64,000 nt of DNA from Leucobacter celer subsp. astrifaciens (GTDB lineage: Bacteria > Actinomycetota > Actinomycetes > Actinomycetales > Microbacteriaceae): positions 1 to 64,000 of the forward strand of contig NZ_JHEI01000146.1 of assembly GCF_001273835.1 (NCBI RefSeq), written 5' to 3'. This document shows, in pieces, positions 32,238 to 40,554 of this stretch (its first letter is position 1; each line of letters opens with the position of its first letter). Position numbers and translations under genes: made by a program. The notes below the pieces were generated by a model. The model did not search any database and was not told the DNA's origin. It worked only from the letters and a program-made list of their open reading frames with translations.

Positions 32238-33584
32238 TCAGCCGATGAGCTCGGCGGCGCGCTCCCCCATGCGGATCGCGCCATCGATGTGCGTATAGCC
32301 CAGGCCGGCGATGTCGGAGCACGCGAAGTGGATCGGTCCCACCGACGACCGCACCAGGCCCTCGTACCGCGTGATGCTGCCGATGGCAGGGCTCGTGCCG
32401 TACGCGCCGCGTGTGTACTCCTCGTTGATCCAGTCGCTCTCGTAGTAGAAGGCCGGTTCGAGGGCCTGCAGGCCGAAGTACTTCGCGATGGACCCGAGGA
32501 TCGCCTCGCGGCGCTCGGCCTCGCCCATCTCGTACATCTCGTCGGCTCGGCGATCCGAGACGAAGCCCACGAGCGTTCCTCCCGGATAGTCGGGCGCGGT
32601 GTTGTCGTAGGTCTCGTGCACAATCTCGTACGGGCCGTAGGTGGTGCCCGAGAGACCCTGCTCGCGCCAGAACGGGGTGTCGTAGTAGGCCTGCACCTTG
32701 ATCACATTGCCCATGGAGAACTGCTGCAGCATCTGCTGCTTCCTGGCCGGCAGCGCGGGCTGGAAGTCGATGCGCGAGACGAGGTGAGGGCCGAGCGCGA
32801 CGACGGCGCTGCGCGCCCGCACGGTGAGACCCTCGGCCGACACCAGCACGCCGTCGGCGCTGTGCGAGATCGCGCGCACGTCGGTGTTCAGGTGGATCCG
32901 CTCCGCCCCCACCTCCTCGGCGAGGCGCGCGGGCACCTGGTGCATGCCGCCGGCCACGCGCTCGTCGAGCACCAGGTCGAGGTCTGCGAGATCCCGGAAG
33001 CCGCCGGCGCTCGCGGCCATCACGAGCGCCGCGAGCAGGGAGAATGTCTCGGCAGGTTTGGTGAGCATGCCGCCCGACACGAACGGCGCGACGAAGTCGA
33101 TCGCACGATCGTCGTCGCTGCGACCCCGCAGCCAGGCGTCGAACGAGAGCGCGTCGAACTCGGCGGCTTGCGGATGGCTCCACGGCTCCAGCGGATCGAC
33201 CTGCTTCGAGAGCGCGTCGAGTTCGTCGACGAGCTTCTCGATCTCGGCCAGGGTGCGCTGGTCGAGCGGGGGCAGCTCGGTCGTGTGTCGCGAGATGCGG
33301 CCCTCGCGGTCGAGATAGATGTCTTCGCCCGCGCGGTAGCGCTTGAAGGTCTCGAGCCCGAGCTCGTCGATGAGGTACAGCAGGCGCTCCTGATCCGGCG
33401 CCACCCATTGCCCGCCCACTTCGATCAGGAAGCCGTTCGAGAGATCCGACTTCACGCGTCCGCCCACACGATCACGTGCTTCGAGCACCAGCACCTCCCG
33501 GCCTCGCTGCCGCAGCCGGTGCGCGGCCGTGAGCCCGGCGACGCCGGCGCCGATCACCACGACATCCGTTTCGATATGTTCCAT
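32238..33584 (-). CDS. flavin monoamine oxidase family protein
   Basis: 448 residues. FAD-binding VVVIGAGVAGLTAAHRL (8-24) with EARDRVGGRV follows the MEHIETD start; GGQWVAPDQ and the C-terminal GYTHIDGAIRMGERAAELI are typical of bacterial amine oxidases such as putrescine oxidase. The enzyme oxidises a primary or secondary amine to aldehyde with release of ammonia and hydrogen peroxide. The residue at the usual covalent-FAD Cys is not evident, so non-covalent FAD is assumed. A TetR gene is divergent, 263 bases away. Confidence 0.88.
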   Translation of the reverse strand: MEHIETDVVVIGAGVAGLTAAHRLRQRGREVLVLEARDRVGGRVKSDLSNGFLIEVGGQWVAPDQERLLYLIDELGLETFKRYRAGEDIYLDREGRISRHTTELPPLDQRTLAEIEKLVDELDALSKQVDPLEPWSHPQAAEFDALSFDAWLRGRSDDDRAIDFVAPFVSGGMLTKPAETFSLLAALVMAASAGGFRDLADLDLVLDERVAGGMHQVPARLAEEVGAERIHLNTDVRAISHSADGVLVSAEGLTVRARSAVVALGPHLVSRIDFQPALPARKQQMLQQFSMGNVIKVQAYYDTPFWREQGLSGTTYGPYEIVHETYDNTAPDYPGGTLVGFVSDRRADEMYEMGEAERREAILGSIAKYFGLQALEPAFYYESDWINEEYTRGAYGTSPAIGSITRYEGLVRSSVGPIHFACSDIAGLGYTHIDGAIRMGERAAELIG

Positions 33585-33847
33585 GAGCGCGCCCTCTCGT
33601 CGGGTTGCCGGATCCGGAAGTACCGGCCCGGCGTTGCCGGTGCGGGATCGTCGGATCCCGCGTGGTCGATACGGGCAGACGAGCCCGCCCGAGTAGTGTG
33701 CTGGATCGGCGCTCCGCGACACCACACCGGCACCGTATGTGTTCATTTATCGCCACCGCAATGCAGCCTGCCTCTTAGAATGAAAGGGTATGAGCCTCAG
33801 AGAACCGGGGATCCGGCACCGAGAGCGTTCATTTTGAGAGGAACCCG

Positions 33848-34525
33848 ATGGAGCCCCCGCAACCGCTCCGAGGCCGCGGTCGCCCCCGCGCGCCGCTACT
33901 CGACAAGCGCCGGATCACCGCCGCGGCGGCGGGTCTGATCCGCACGGAGGGCCTCTCGGGCCTCACCATGCGTGCGCTCGCGGGTCGGCTCGGCGTCTCG
34001 GCGGGCGCGCTCTACAACCACGCGCCGTCGCGCTCGGCGGTGCTGGCGTGGGTGCAGGAGGACATCAGCGAACAGCTCAACGTCTCGGGATTCGGTTCGC
34101 TCTCGCTGCGCGACGCGCTCGCCCAGTGGGCGTGGAGCTACCTGCGACTTCTTCGCGCCCAGCCCGCGATGGTCGACCTGATCGTCGCGGTGCCGGTCGC
34201 GCACACCGTGCACACCTCGCAGATGTATCAGCGCATCGTCGCGGCGTTCCGCGAAGCCGGCTGGTACGACCGCAGTGTGCTGCCCTCGCTCAGTGCGATC
34301 GAGACCTTCATCTTCGGGGCCGCACTCGACTCGGCCGGCCCCGAGAACGTCTACGAGCCCGCGCCGAGCGAGCACACCGTCGCGCTGAGCGACACCCACA
34401 GCGCGTTCGCCGATCTCGTGCGCGAAGCGGGAGCGCGCGAACGCGACCTCGTGTTCCAGCTGGGGCTCGACGCGCTGCTCACCGGCCTGCTGCTGCGGTG
34501 GGGCGGAAGCGCGGGATCGCCGTAA
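33848..34525 (+). CDS. TetR/AcrR family transcriptional regulator
   Basis: 225 residues. The N-terminal helix-turn-helix (LLDKRRITAAAAGLIRTEGL, then MRALAGRLGVSAGALYNH at 39-56) is followed by an all-helical ligand domain of unrecognised subtype. A good GAGAGGA precedes the ATG. It is divergent from the amine oxidase, and the intergenic region carries GTTCATTT twice (33741-33748 and 33827-33834), possible half-sites. It probably represses the oxidase gene until an amine or its product is present. Confidence 0.88.
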   Translation: MEPPQPLRGRGRPRAPLLDKRRITAAAAGLIRTEGLSGLTMRALAGRLGVSAGALYNHAPSRSAVLAWVQEDISEQLNVSGFGSLSLRDALAQWAWSYLRLLRAQPAMVDLIVAVPVAHTVHTSQMYQRIVAAFREAGWYDRSVLPSLSAIETFIFGAALDSAGPENVYEPAPSEHTVALSDTHSAFADLVREAGARERDLVFQLGLDALLTGLLLRWGGSAGSP

Positions 34526-34531
34526 CACGAA

Positions 34532-34573
34532 GCGGCCCGCAGCTGCTCGTCATACCGAGCAGCTGCGGGCCGC
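34532..34573. terminator. bidirectional terminator hairpin
   Basis: A perfect 18-bp stem (GCGGCCCGCAGCTGCTCG with its complement) and a 6-base loop lie 7 bases after the TetR stop and before the convergent ABC ATPase gene. It should end both transcripts. Confidence 0.9.
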
Positions 34574-34623
34574 GCCCTCCGTGTCGTCGCCCCGGCACGG
34601 CCGCAGGCGACGACACGAGCGCC

Positions 34624-35425
34624 CTACTTCACACTGTCGAGGAAGTTGCGCGTGCGCTGGCGCTGCGGGTGGTCGAGCACCGCGCTCGGTGCGCCGGCCT
34701 CGACCACCACTCCCCCGTCCATGAAGACGACCTGATCCGCGACGCCCCGGGCGAAGCCGATCTCGTGGGTGACCACGATCATCGTCATGCCCTCGCGGGC
34801 CAGCTCGCGCATCACATCGAGCACGTCCCCGACGAGTTCCGGATCCAGCGCCGACGTCGGCTCGTCGAAGAGCATCAGCTTCGGATCCATCGCGAGGGCG
34901 CGCGCGATGGCGACGCGCTGCTGCTGCCCGCCCGAGAGCTGCGCGGGATAGTGCTTCGCGAAGTCGGCGAGCCCGACGCGGTCGAGCAGTTCGAACGCAC
35001 GCGCCTTCGCCGCCGACCTGCCGCGCCTCGCGACCCCCACCGGGGCCTCCATGATGTTCTCGAGCGCGGTCATGTGCGGGAAAAGGTTGAAGCTGGAACA
35101 CCATGCCGATGTCCTGCCGCTGCTTCGCGATCTGCCGCGGTGTCATCTCGTGCGTCTTGTGGCCGGCCTGCCGGTAGCCGATGAGTTCGCCGTCGACGAT
35201 GATGCGGCCGCCGTCGATGGTCTCGAGGTGGTTGACGCAGCGCAGCAGCGTCGACTTGCCCGAGCCCGACGGGCCCAGCAGCACCGTCACGGAGCCGGCC
35301 GGCACCTCGAGCGAGATGTCGCGCAGCACCTGGTGGGAGCCGAAGCTCTTGCGCACCCGGCGGATCTGCACGAGCGATTCACTCAGTCGCGAAGGCGCGA
35401 CCTCGGTTGCTTCGATCGCGGTCAT
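34624..35425 (-). pseudogene. amino-acid ABC transporter ATP-binding protein, frameshifted
   Basis: The gene would encode a GlnQ-like ATPase of about 266 residues. The N-terminal part starts at MTAIEATEVA, overlapping the permease stop, and carries Walker A GPSGSGKST and the Q-loop in GMVFQ. After that codon the frame breaks: FNLFPHM, the signature [15 protein letters not shown], Walker [15 protein letters not shown] and the His of VVTHEIGF continue in another frame. Position 35092 holds one extra base where a whole codon (His or Arg in relatives) is expected, so two bases are missing. Either the gene is inactive or the read has an error. A separate downstream product from the ATG at 35073 would lack Walker A. 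Confidence 0.88.
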
Positions 35426-36414
35426 GCTCCGATCACCTCCACGGCGTTGGTCGGCGGCGCGGGCTGCGGACCCGGCCTGCGCTTGTCGAGTGCCGCCCGC
35501 AGACGCTGGAACGGCGTCGGCGGCAGGTTCCGCGAGCTGCCGCGTCCGAAGCGGCGCTCGAGGTAGTACTGGGGCACCGACAGCACGCTCGTCATGAAGA
35601 GGTACCAGAGGCTCACCACGATGAGCAGCTCGACCTGCTTGAGGTTGGACGACGAGATCACCTGAGCCTGCGTGTACAGCTCCATCACGGCGATCACCGA
35701 GAGCAACGAGGTGTTCTTCAGCATCGAGATGAGCTCGTTGCCCATCGGCGGGATGATCACGCGCATCGCCTGCGGCAGCAGCACCCGCCGGAAGGTGTAG
35801 AGCGGCGACATGCCCAGCGAGTACGCCGCCTCGCGCTGCCCCTCGTCGACCGACATCATGCCGGCGCGCACGATCTCCGACGAGTACGCCGCCTGGTTCA
35901 GGGTGAGCGCGAGCAGGCCCGCGATGAACGGGGTGACGAGCGTATTGGTGTCGATGGACCAGAACACGACGTCGGTGAGCGGGATCCCGAGCCTCACCTG
36001 GTCGAACAGCAGCCCGAGATAACCCCAGAGCACGATCTGCACCAGCACCGGGGTGCCGCGGAACGCCCAAACGTAGAACCATGCGACGCTCATGAGCACG
36101 GGGTTCGGCGAGAGCCGCATGGCCGCGACGACGACGGCGAGCAGGGTCGAGACCGCCATCGAGATGACGGTGATGAGGATCGTGAGCCACACGCCGTCGA
36201 GAATGCGGGCGTCGAAGAGGAACTCGCCGACCGTGCCGAAGTCGAGGTTGGGATTGGTGGCGACGGCGACGACGAACCACACCACGAAGGCCAGGACCGC
36301 CACAGCGGTGACGTAGCGCCACGGGCGCCGCAGCGGGATCGCCTCGACGTCGTCGTCGACGGGCGCCCCGGGGGCGCTCAAGAGCGCCGCCCCGCTGGTC
36401 GCACGGTCGTTCAC
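35422..36414 (-). CDS. polar amino-acid ABC transporter permease
   Basis: 330 residues with a GTG start overlapping the binding-protein stop by 4 bases. After a 30-residue cytoplasmic start there are about five or six membrane segments. The HisM/GlnP-type ATPase-contact loop is visible as EGQREAAYSLGMSPLYTFRR, then VLLPQAMRVIIPPMGNELI. It also has VWAFRGTPVLVQIV of the family. With only one permease gene in the operon the channel is probably a homodimer. A long C-terminal tail of about 25 residues is basic and Pro-rich. Confidence 0.9.
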   Translation of the reverse strand: MNDRATSGAALLSAPGAPVDDDVEAIPLRRPWRYVTAVAVLAFVVWFVVAVATNPNLDFGTVGEFLFDARILDGVWLTILITVISMAVSTLLAVVVAAMRLSPNPVLMSVAWFYVWAFRGTPVLVQIVLWGYLGLLFDQVRLGIPLTDVVFWSIDTNTLVTPFIAGLLALTLNQAAYSSEIVRAGMMSVDEGQREAAYSLGMSPLYTFRRVLLPQAMRVIIPPMGNELISMLKNTSLLSVIAVMELYTQAQVISSSNLKQVELLIVVSLWYLFMTSVLSVPQYYLERRFGRGSSRNLPPTPFQRLRAALDKRRPGPQPAPPTNAVEVIGA

Positions 36415-37352
36415 GATGCCGACGTCCCCTGGTTCACCAGCGCCGATTCGACCGCGTAGGCGCCGATGTTGTTGCGGTCGAGCACCTCCTGGTAGGTGCC
36501 CTCGTCGATGAGCGCTTCGAGCGCCGCACGGATGGCCTCGACGAGTTCGGTGTCCTCCTTGAGGATCCCGATGCCGCTGTACACGGGCTCGAACCCCGCG
36601 GGGTTCTCCGGATCGCGCACGATCTCGAAGGCGTTGCCGTCGTCGGTCGTCGCGACCACGTACTCCGTGACGACCGCGTCGGCGACGTAGGCCTGGCTCT
36701 TGCCGGCCCGCAGCGCGGTCTGGGCGTCGAGATCCGAGGGCAGCTCCATCACGTTCACTTCGCAGTCCATCGCGCGCAGCAGGTCGCCCTGCACCGTCGC
36801 CTTCTGCACCGACACGGTCAGACCGCAGAGATCCCGCTGCCCCTCGACGCCGGCGTCGTTGCCCTTCTTCACCGCGATGGCGAAACCGCCGTGGGTGTAG
36901 TTGACGAAGCTCAGGGTGGCCTGCCGCTCCGGTGTATCGTTCATGCCGCTCATGATGATGTCGTTCTTGCCGGCCTGCAGCGACGGGATCACCGAGTCGA
37001 AGGCCTGCTTGTTGAGCGAGACGTCGATGCCGAGCTTCTGGCCGAGCAGGCGGCCGAGCTCGGGGTCGAAGCCGATCTCGCGGTTGGCGTCGTCGTACAT
37101 CGCCATGGGCGGGAAGGGGATGTCTACTGCGACATCGATCCGCCCCTTCTCCACGATGTCCTCGGGCAGCAGCTCCGTGAGCGCGGGATCGACGGTGGTG
37201 CCGATCTCGTCGCCGACCGGCAGATTCGCGCCGCCGGCGGTGCCGCCTCCGGAGCCGGTGCCATCCCCGCCCCCGCCTCCGCTCGAGCATCCGGTGAGCA
37301 GGAGGGCGAGTGCGGCAGCGGAGGCCAGCAGGGTGAGCGGTGTCTTCTTCAT
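36411..37352 (-). CDS. amino-acid ABC transporter substrate-binding lipoprotein
   Basis: 313 residues. The signal peptide ends at the lipobox LLTGC (Cys22), followed by a Gly/Ser-rich linker. The mature domain is a family 3 solute-binding fold: VAVDIPFPPMAMYDDANRE, GFDPELGRLLGQKLG, SVIPSLQAGKNDIIMSGM. These features fit polar amino acid receptors. It is encoded between the LysA-like decarboxylase and the permease. The specificity residues cannot be assigned without a structure, but the enzyme beside it predicts a dibasic or diamino acid ligand. Confidence 0.9.
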   Translation of the reverse strand: MKKTPLTLLASAAALALLLTGCSSGGGGGDGTGSGGGTAGGANLPVGDEIGTTVDPALTELLPEDIVEKGRIDVAVDIPFPPMAMYDDANREIGFDPELGRLLGQKLGIDVSLNKQAFDSVIPSLQAGKNDIIMSGMNDTPERQATLSFVNYTHGGFAIAVKKGNDAGVEGQRDLCGLTVSVQKATVQGDLLRAMDCEVNVMELPSDLDAQTALRAGKSQAYVADAVVTEYVVATTDDGNAFEIVRDPENPAGFEPVYSGIGILKEDTELVEAIRAALEALIDEGTYQEVLDRNNIGAYAVESALVNQGTSAS

Positions 37353-37401
37353 GGTGCTCCTTCGTCGTTGGAGGATGGGTTCGGTACGGTCGACGCGCTG
37401 G

Positions 37402-38730
37402 TCAACCGACGTTCTCGATCGCGGGCAGGTGGGTGGCGAGCAGGTCGTCGTAGGTCTCGCGGCGGGTCACGAGCCGCGCCTCGCCGTCGCGCACGAACAC
37501 GATCGCGGGTTTGAGCGCACCGTTGTAGTTGTTCGACATCGTGTAGGCGTAGGCTCCGGTCGCCGGCATCACCACGAGGTCGCCGACCCGGGCCTCGGGC
37601 AGCGGGGCACCGTCGATGAGCAGGTCGCCCGACTCGCACTGGCGGCCGACGAGCTGCGCGCTCTCGGTCCAGGGCTCGTCGATGCGGTTGGCGAGGATCG
37701 CCTCGTACCGCTGATCCGTGAGGGCGATGTCCATCTGGTCGGCGAGGCCGCCGTCGACGGCGACGAAGACGTCGCCCGTGCGCTTCACCGACACGACCCG
37801 GTAGAGGGTGACGCCGGCCCGGGCCACCACGGAGCGGCCCGGCTCGATCATGATCCTGGCCTCGGCCGGCAGGTGCGCACGTGCCGCGGCGACGATCGCG
37901 TCGAGGTACTCCTCGACCGACGGGGCCGCCTCGTCGTAGGTGTACTTGACGCCCAGACCGCCACCCACGTCGTAGACGGGGAAGATGCCGACGGTCGAGA
38001 TGTTCTCGACCGCCTGCGCGAACTGACGGGTGTTGAGGATCTGTGAGCCGATGTGCAGGTGCACGCCCTCGAACTCCATGAGCGGGTGCGCACGCATGCG
38101 CTCGATGGCGCGCTTCGCCTGGTCCATGGGCAGCCCGAACTTCGACTTGGCGCCGCCGGTGGCCTGCGAGGCGTGGGTCTCGGCCTCGACGCCCGGGATG
38201 ACGCGCAGCAGCAGCTTCTGGGGCCGCTCGAGCAGTCGCTCGAGGCGGTCGAGCTCGTCCTCGTTGTCGACGATGATGGTGCCGATGCCGGCGTCGAGGG
38301 CCATGCGCAGCTCGGCGTCGGTCTTGGCGTTGCCGTGGAAGTGCAGCCGCTCGGGATCGACGCCCGCGGCGAGCGCGAGCTTGAGCTCGCCGCCGCCGGC
38401 GATGTCGACCGAGAGTCCCTCCTCCTGCGCGATGCGGTACATCCCGACCACGGGCAGCGACTTCGATGCGAACAGCACCTCGGAGTCGGGCCACCGCTCG
38501 CGCAGCCCCTCGACGAAGCGGCGGATCTGCCGGCGCAGACCCGCCTCGTCCACGATGTGCAGCGGGGTGCCGTACTGCTCGGCGAGGGCGGTGACGCCGA
38601 CGCCGCCGATGGCCAGCTCTCCGCCGCCGGGGCCTGCGACGCGGGAGGACTGCTCGGGCAGCACGCTCCACAGTTCGCCGAGCCGGGTGCCGTCGGGCGC
38701 GGGCTGGTCGAGGGTCTGATCCTGGGCCAC
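37402..38730 (-). CDS. LysA-like PLP-dependent amino-acid decarboxylase (fold type III)
   Basis: 442 residues of the diaminopimelate decarboxylase family: PLP Lys90 in VLFASKSLP, HLHIGSQIL (225-232), EPGRS (296-300), and Cys365-Glu366 in GRQCESGD; PATGAY with its Tyr is also present. In known LysA enzymes an Arg and a Tyr from the D-x-x-R-P-x-x-Y motif hold the distal substrate carboxylate; here that stretch reads ADQMDIALTDQ, with Asp334 and Thr338 instead. Meso-DAP may therefore not be the substrate. GTG start with a GGAGG. It leads an operon with an amino-acid importer, which also argues for a catabolic or specialised role. Confidence 0.85.
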   Translation of the reverse strand: MAQDQTLDQPAPDGTRLGELWSVLPEQSSRVAGPGGGELAIGGVGVTALAEQYGTPLHIVDEAGLRRQIRRFVEGLRERWPDSEVLFASKSLPVVGMYRIAQEEGLSVDIAGGGELKLALAAGVDPERLHFHGNAKTDAELRMALDAGIGTIIVDNEDELDRLERLLERPQKLLLRVIPGVEAETHASQATGGAKSKFGLPMDQAKRAIERMRAHPLMEFEGVHLHIGSQILNTRQFAQAVENISTVGIFPVYDVGGGLGVKYTYDEAAPSVEEYLDAIVAAARAHLPAEARIMIEPGRSVVARAGVTLYRVVSVKRTGDVFVAVDGGLADQMDIALTDQRYEAILANRIDEPWTESAQLVGRQCESGDLLIDGAPLPEARVGDLVVMPATGAYAYTMSNNYNGALKPAIVFVRDGEARLVTRRETYDDLLATHLPAIENVG

Positions 38731-38764
38731 GGTGGTCCTCCATCCTCATCGGTGCGTGACCACC

Positions 38765-38788
38765 ATATGCGCGTTCGAGCGCGCATAT
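38765..38788. promoter_or_regulatory. palindromic operator between the decarboxylase and pucR genes
   Basis: A perfect 9-bp inverted repeat (ATATGCGCG, 6-base centre TTCGAG, CGCGCATAT) lies in the 85-bp gap between divergent starts, 35 bases from the decarboxylase GTG and 28 from the regulator ATG. It is the only symmetric and AT-containing site in the gap. Binding by the PucR regulator is the natural inference. Confidence 0.65.
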
Positions 38789-38815
38789 TTTGTGCTTCTC
38801 CTATATCTTCAAGAG

Positions 38816-40465
38816 ATGGATCAAGGGATTTCTCCAAGCCCCGACGATATCGGCCTGCCGCTCGACGAGCTCCTCGAGGAGCTCGGGCCGCAGACGGCGG
38901 CCCGGCTCGGTCCTCCCTCCACGCGCGTCGTCAGAGCGACCGAGTTCCACGAGGCGCTCGAGGATCTGCCCGATCAGCCGGGCACGCTCCTGCTCGCCCC
39001 GTCGGCGGTGCACACCCCGAGCACCGGGCTCGCGCAGATCGCCGAACGCGCGGCTCGGCTCGGCTACGCGGCGATCGCCGTGAAGTGCCGCGAACGCGAC
39101 GTCGAGCGGCTCGCCGCGCTCTCCGGGGCCGCCGGAATCCCGCTGATCCGCGTCGGCGAGCGCGTGAGCTGGCACCTCTTCGACGCCATGCTCGCGCAGT
39201 TCCTCGGCGAGCACCGTCACAGCGAGGACATGCATCGCGACCGCGGCTCCGAGCCGCTCTTCGCACTCGCCAACGAGCTCGCGGAGTTCTTCGGCGGTTC
39301 GGTCGCGATCGAGGACCTCGGGCGCAGGATCATCGCCTACTCATCGGTGCCCGGACAGGTGATCGACCGGCTCCGCACCCAGGGCATCCTCACGCGCCGC
39401 GTGCCGGATTCACCCTTCAACGACGATCAGTACCGCACCGTGCTGCGCTCGAAGACCCCGATCAAATACCCCCGTCTCGACGACGAGGAACCCCGCGTGG
39501 CGTTCGCGATCCACGCGGGCACACTGCCGCTCGGCAGCATCTGGGCCATCGACGCATCGGGAACGGAGGGCCTCACGCCGGAGCAGGACGAGCGGATCCG
39601 CGCCGCGGCCGGGCTCGCCGCCTCGTACATGCTCGACGACCTGCGCGTGAGGCGCGCCACCCAGCAGCCCCGCGAGGACCGGCTGCGCACCCTGCTCGAC
39701 GGGCACGACGTCGTCGGCTCGGAGTTCGCGGAGCTCGGCCTCTCGGAGGAGCGCGGGGCCGCGCTCCTCGCGTTCGCTCCCGAGCGCGACGACCGCTCCC
39801 TGGTTCCGGCGCAGCTGCGATCCACCGTGCACCGCCACCTCGCACTGCACCGCCCCGAGACCGCCACCGCCGTGCGCGGCGGCCGGGTCTACGCGCTCAT
39901 TGAGCAGGAGACCTCGAGATCCGCGAGCGATCTCGTCGAGCCCCTGCTGCCGGTACTCGATCGGCTCGTCGGGCCGGGCGTGCGCGTCGCGCTCCCGGGC
40001 GTCGCCCATCGTCCGGTCGACGTCGCTGCGCTGCGCACTCTCGCCGAGCGGCTCTTCGACATCACCGGCATCGACATCACCGGCGCCGACATCACGGGCA
40101 CCGGCACCACGGGCACCGGCACCACCCCCGCCGGCACCGGGCAGGCGGCAGTGTCGGGGCGTCTGCTCACCGTGGAGGATCTGCGCCCCGCGCTAGTGTT
40201 CGAGCGCACGGCCGCGATCTTCGTGGACGAACCGGTGCTGCGATCCCCCGCTCTCGCCCGCATGATGGACGAGGATCCCGCCGTCGCCGAGACGCTGGCG
40301 ACCTGGTGCGGCTGCTTCGGCAACGTGGCCCGCACTGCTCGCGAACTCGGCATCCACGAGAACACGGTGCGGTACCGGCTCAAGCGCGCCGAGGAGCACT
40401 ACGGCGTCGCGCTGCTCGACCCCGACACCCTGCTCGCCGCCTGGCTGCAGCTGCGCAGCGGGTAG
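38816..40465 (+). CDS. PucR family transcriptional regulator
   Basis: 549 residues. The N-terminal PucR domain (DDIGLPLDELLEELG; later LFALANELAEFFGGSVAIED) is followed by a middle domain and a C-terminal helix-turn-helix: FGNVARTARELGIHENTVRYRLKR and then AEEHYGVALLDPDTLLAAWLQL. An Ile-Thr-Gly/Thr-Gly-rich insert near residue 420 is encoded by tandem repeats at 40058-40130. I placed the start at the ATG at 38816; a GTG at 38732 would run through the palindrome and is less likely, though the ribosome site at 38816 is weak. Divergent from the decarboxylase/importer operon, it is that operon's probable regulator. Confidence 0.85.
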   Translation: MDQGISPSPDDIGLPLDELLEELGPQTAARLGPPSTRVVRATEFHEALEDLPDQPGTLLLAPSAVHTPSTGLAQIAERAARLGYAAIAVKCRERDVERLAALSGAAGIPLIRVGERVSWHLFDAMLAQFLGEHRHSEDMHRDRGSEPLFALANELAEFFGGSVAIEDLGRRIIAYSSVPGQVIDRLRTQGILTRRVPDSPFNDDQYRTVLRSKTPIKYPRLDDEEPRVAFAIHAGTLPLGSIWAIDASGTEGLTPEQDERIRAAAGLAASYMLDDLRVRRATQQPREDRLRTLLDGHDVVGSEFAELGLSEERGAALLAFAPERDDRSLVPAQLRSTVHRHLALHRPETATAVRGGRVYALIEQETSRSASDLVEPLLPVLDRLVGPGVRVALPGVAHRPVDVAALRTLAERLFDITGIDITGADITGTGTTGTGTTPAGTGQAAVSGRLLTVEDLRPALVFERTAAIFVDEPVLRSPALARMMDEDPAVAETLATWCGCFGNVARTARELGIHENTVRYRLKRAEEHYGVALLDPDTLLAAWLQLRSG

Positions 40466-40554
40466 TCGCGCTTCAGTAGGATCGGATGCCCATCCGTCAT
40501 CCACTCCTCTGCGGGGAATCGGATCCCACACTCTTTCGGCCACCGACGCGGCAA

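Noticed and set aside
33735..33835. Two GTTCATTT copies as TetR operator
   Set aside because: They are direct and short, with no symmetry; mentioned under the TetR gene but not listed as an operator.
35073..35100. Programmed frameshift in the ABC ATPase gene
   Set aside because: The site (a C between CAG and TTC codons) is not a known slippery sequence, and no downstream structure is evident; mutation or read error is simpler.
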